From assembly GCA_024305745.1 (NCBI GenBank), contig JAHRBS010000005.1, positions 1,488,001 to 1,552,000 on the forward strand: DNA of 64,000 nucleotides, in the 5' to 3' direction. A program made the position numbers and the translations under genes. Below are positions 61,376 to 64,000 of this stretch, piece by piece. This DNA is from Polyporus tsugae. Taxonomy: Eukaryota > Basidiomycota > Agaricomycetes > Polyporales > Polyporaceae. The notes beneath the pieces were generated by a model. The model saw only the letters and a program-made list of their open reading frames with translations, did no database searches and was not told the origin of the DNA. Positions within the stretch are counted from its first letter, which is position 1. Each line of letters begins with the position of its first letter.

Positions 61376-63841
61376 TCAGAGAGCCGGCACAACGCTAGCC
61401 ACAGCAGGCTGCCCTCGTGCGGCCGTAGCCGCCACAGTAGCAGCCGTCGGCGTGACACTCAACCTCGAGACCCGGGGCTCGAATTCCTTGGATGGCGTCC
61501 TCGGCTCGAGTTCGAGCTCGACGCCCTTCACAGAAGGGGTTCGTGGTTCCTCTTCCCCCTTCATCCGCTTGCCGGATATAGGCGGCTGCTCGTCGAGTTC
61601 AAGTTCCTCGCTCGAGCGCTTGCGCTGCCGCTGACCAAGCGGCGAACTTGATGGTGGGGGGACGGACGCAGACGTCGTCGACGTTACGGATGGGGATAGC
61701 GGTAGAGACGCGGAGTGGTCGTATGAGCCCTCGCGCTTCATGCGCTTCGGCGGGGTGCGCGAGCGATCCGACCGGTCAGACGGGTCGGTGGTGGTTGTGA
61801 GCGAGAACGAGTCCGACTCAGTGTCGGGGTCGAGGTCTGATGACGGCCGTTTACGCGACGTTGGGTGATATGCGGGGATGGGCGCAACAGCGAAGGACAC
61901 CTCATCCACCTCCCCCCGTTCCGACTCACAATCGAGCGAGTCGGACTCGTCCTCGGACTCATCCAGGTCGTCTTCCTCCTCCTCTTCCGCCACAGGTTGC
62001 GCGGGGGCCTCCTGGATCCGGATCTCGGCCAGAGGCTGCTCTCGATCCGACGAGGGTGGCTGCTGTTGCTGGGCCTGCGCGGCCAGCTGGGCTTGCGTCG
62101 GAACCGTCTCGCTCGCGCTCATGTTGGCGTTCATCATCGCCCGTTCGCAAATGGAACACTGGCAATGCCACAGCGGGGCACACGCCTCTTTCCACACCTG
62201 CAGTGGTAGATCAGTCAGTCTGTGAGCCATTCGTCGGAACGGAAGGCCGCATGCGTACCACACTGAACGCCTCCCGACTATAGTGTGCCATGTGGTCCGT
62301 CGTGATGGGTACATAGGGTATTGGTCTTAATAGCTCCGCCGCTCTTAACAACGGTGAATGCAAGTGGGAAAAGTGCAGTGGTGCCGGCGGTGGCACGCCA
62401 GTGATGGGTGACGACGTGGCCACAGCGTCCTCATCTTTCTGCACTGGCGGTGGCGATGGTGTCGTCTGAAGCGTAGTAGTAGAGAGGACCGGGCTCGTGG
62501 TGTGCGACCCCCCGGACCGCGATGACGACGAGGAGTCGTCTTCGTCTCTCTCCTTCTCCCGCTCCTGAGACCGTCGTCGTTCCTCTTCCTCCAACGCAAG
62601 CTGGTTCTGTCGGACCTCCAGCCAGTCGACGCCGTTGTACCACACCGATTCGTCCCGAAGCTCGCCGACGATCTCCTCGATCGTCATGTTGTGTGCACGC
62701 ATTGCGGCGTCGAATCCATCCATAGAAGCCTCCATCATGAATTTGCGGACGAGATTTCGCATCGGTGGGAGGAGGATCTCGCGCATCTGCCGCTGGAACG
62801 CGTAGTAAGTCTGTTGCGCGAGAGAGAAAGTGGGGGGATGGGGAACCACGTGCGTCTTGGGGCGCGGATGCTGCAGCTCTTGCGCCTCGTCGCCCTGCCC
62901 GTCGTCCAGCGCGCCTTCGTAGATCGCCCGGCGGTTCCATGGACATGGATGTCGCGCAGGTGCTAATCGTGGCCTCCCGTAGTGTGTGTTGTTGTAGAAG
63001 TCGTCGGCCGGGCTGATCCAGTGGCCGTCGAGGATCCGGTTCCGCACCCAGTCGTTGATCGCCAGCTCCCGTATCCCACCAGCGTCCTCCGTCAGGCTCA
63101 TCATCTCCGGATCCTCCATCTCGTCCTCGCTCAGCTCATCCTCGCTGCCGTACGCCTCACCCGCTTCCACTCTCGACGCGAACCTCGACGCTGCCAGCGC
63201 CTGTTGCAGCATGTCCGCGATCTTGGTATACGATCGCAGCCAGTGCTTCTCCTCCGCCACCTGCAGCACTTCGCGGATGATGCCCTCGCCTAGGTCGATG
63301 AACGATTCCATCGACTGTCGCGTCTCCCAGTCCAGCCCCGATCCCCGCCGGTGGTCCACCGCGATCTGCCACTCCGGCCGCATATTGACTCGTTTCCAGA
63401 AATACTCGGCCCGACATGTCCGACACGTCGCCTCCACGCTCGGCCACGTCTCGTCATCCTCGTTCTCCACACAGCAGACGGGCATCCCGTGCGCGTAGTC
63501 CTCCTCCAGCTCCACTCTCGGTGCTTCTCGCAGGCAGATGCCACAGAACGCGGCGCCTTTCAGGTGCTCTTTGCACACGCGAATCTGGCCGAACCACGGC
63601 GTTATCGATCGATGCTTCTCGCCGCCGATACAGAGGCCCTCGCCGTTGTAGGGAGAGTTGACACGACAGACGATGCACGAGGCGACGAGCATATGATTGA
63701 AATGGTGCTGCATCGGTATCCGCTGGACGGCTGCGCAATTCGAGCCAGCGGTGGGCATAGGTTGGAGGACGGTGAGATGGTTGTAGGCGCCCATCGGATC
63801 GAGGACAGCGACGGCCTTGTTCCAGAAAGCGTGGTTTTCCA
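61376..63841 (-). CDS. large unrecognised protein with Cys-rich N-terminal region and acidic Ser/Pro-rich tail, 5' incomplete
   Basis: Two exons are clear: 63841-62259 and 62197-61376, joined by a 61-nt phase-0 intron (donor GTACGC, acceptor CTGCAG) so that FSVVWKEACAPLWHCQCSIC is continuous. They encode about 801 residues. The first exon starts after a TTTACAG acceptor, so an upstream exon lies near the window end. The first 180 residues contain CIVC, CKEHLKGAAFCGIC, CCVE and CRTC pairs, spaced like a zinc-binding module, and a further CQCSIC lies at the exon junction. Acidic EDELSEDEMEDPEMM and a conserved-looking YYAFQRQMREILLPPMRNLV segment follow. The C-terminal third is acidic (EEEEEDDLDESEDESD) with many Ser-Pro/Thr-Pro sites and PPKRMKRE basic patches, suggesting a nuclear protein. 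I do not recognise the family. Confidence 0.75.
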
Positions 63842-64000
63842 CTGTAAACGGTAGGTTAGCGAGAAGAACACAACCAATTAATGGTGAATATGAGAATGAG
63901 AAATAGAAAGAAGGTGGCTATGAAGTGGATCATCGTAACCTCTCACCGGGGATATCGACCTGTGGGACACCGTGTCACATCATTGTCGCGTCGTGACCAA
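63842..64000 (-). other. intron and possible upstream exon of the Cys-rich gene
   Basis: On the minus strand a good donor, CCCCG/GTGAGAGG near 63946, pairs with the TTTACAG acceptor at 63842. The sequence before the donor (GTCGATATCCCCG) would splice in frame as VDIP, but a stop lies a little further upstream in that frame. The exon is therefore very short or the model is wrong. Confidence 0.3.

Overview
The window is nuclear DNA of a filamentous basidiomycete, probably an Agaricomycete. The evidence is short (about 50-70 nt) GT-AG introns in nearly every gene, GC-rich coding sequence, a fungal GH5 glucanase with an N-terminal membrane anchor, a TEA/ATTS transcription factor, and an expanded family of F-box-like leucine-rich proteins of the kind that multiplies in wood-decay fungi. 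An assignment to Polyporales is only an impression from the style of that family. No CRISPR array, prokaryotic operon or intact transposon was seen.

Layout. 0-5.5 kb is a housekeeping block: the 3' part of panB/ECM31 (ketopantoate hydroxymethyltransferase, +), a doubtful small spliced gene (-), KRI1 (ribosome biogenesis, -, eight exons including a 23-nt micro-exon) and a divergent tRNA-Thr(CGU). 5.5-13.3 kb is almost devoid of recognisable genes and holds one LTR/primer-binding-site-like stretch near 8.5 kb. 13.3-16.6 kb carries a five-exon TEA/ATTS transcription factor (-). 16.6-33.2 kb is a gene desert of about 17 kb with only structural signals: a CCAAT cluster, paired hairpins and a Z-DNA-prone palindrome.

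33.2-54.7 kb is the most structured part. Four F-box-like genes on the + strand (A, B, C and pseudogene D) face three related genes on the - strand (E, pseudogene G and F), with a membrane-anchored exo-1,3-beta-glucanase (-) between the two arms. A longer, different F-box/LRR gene (H, -) closes the cluster. Members share a probable 5'-UTR intron and a phase-0 penultimate intron that isolates a short C-terminal exon, often acidic. Decay is visible as frameshifts and nonsense codons in D and G and one frame break in A. B and C share a 17-bp upstream motif, and a degenerate copy of it remains downstream of C.

54.7-57 kb holds three small, uncertain membrane-type or unknown spliced ORFs (-). 57-61.4 kb is non-coding. 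61.4-64 kb carries the 3' part of a large unrecognised protein with a cysteine-rich N-terminal region and an acidic, Ser/Pro-rich tail (-), whose 5' end lies at or beyond the window edge. Apart from the duplicated F-box-like family, neighbouring genes show no shared pathway. Exon boundaries were deduced by eye from frame, splice sites and remembered family patterns; no database was searched.
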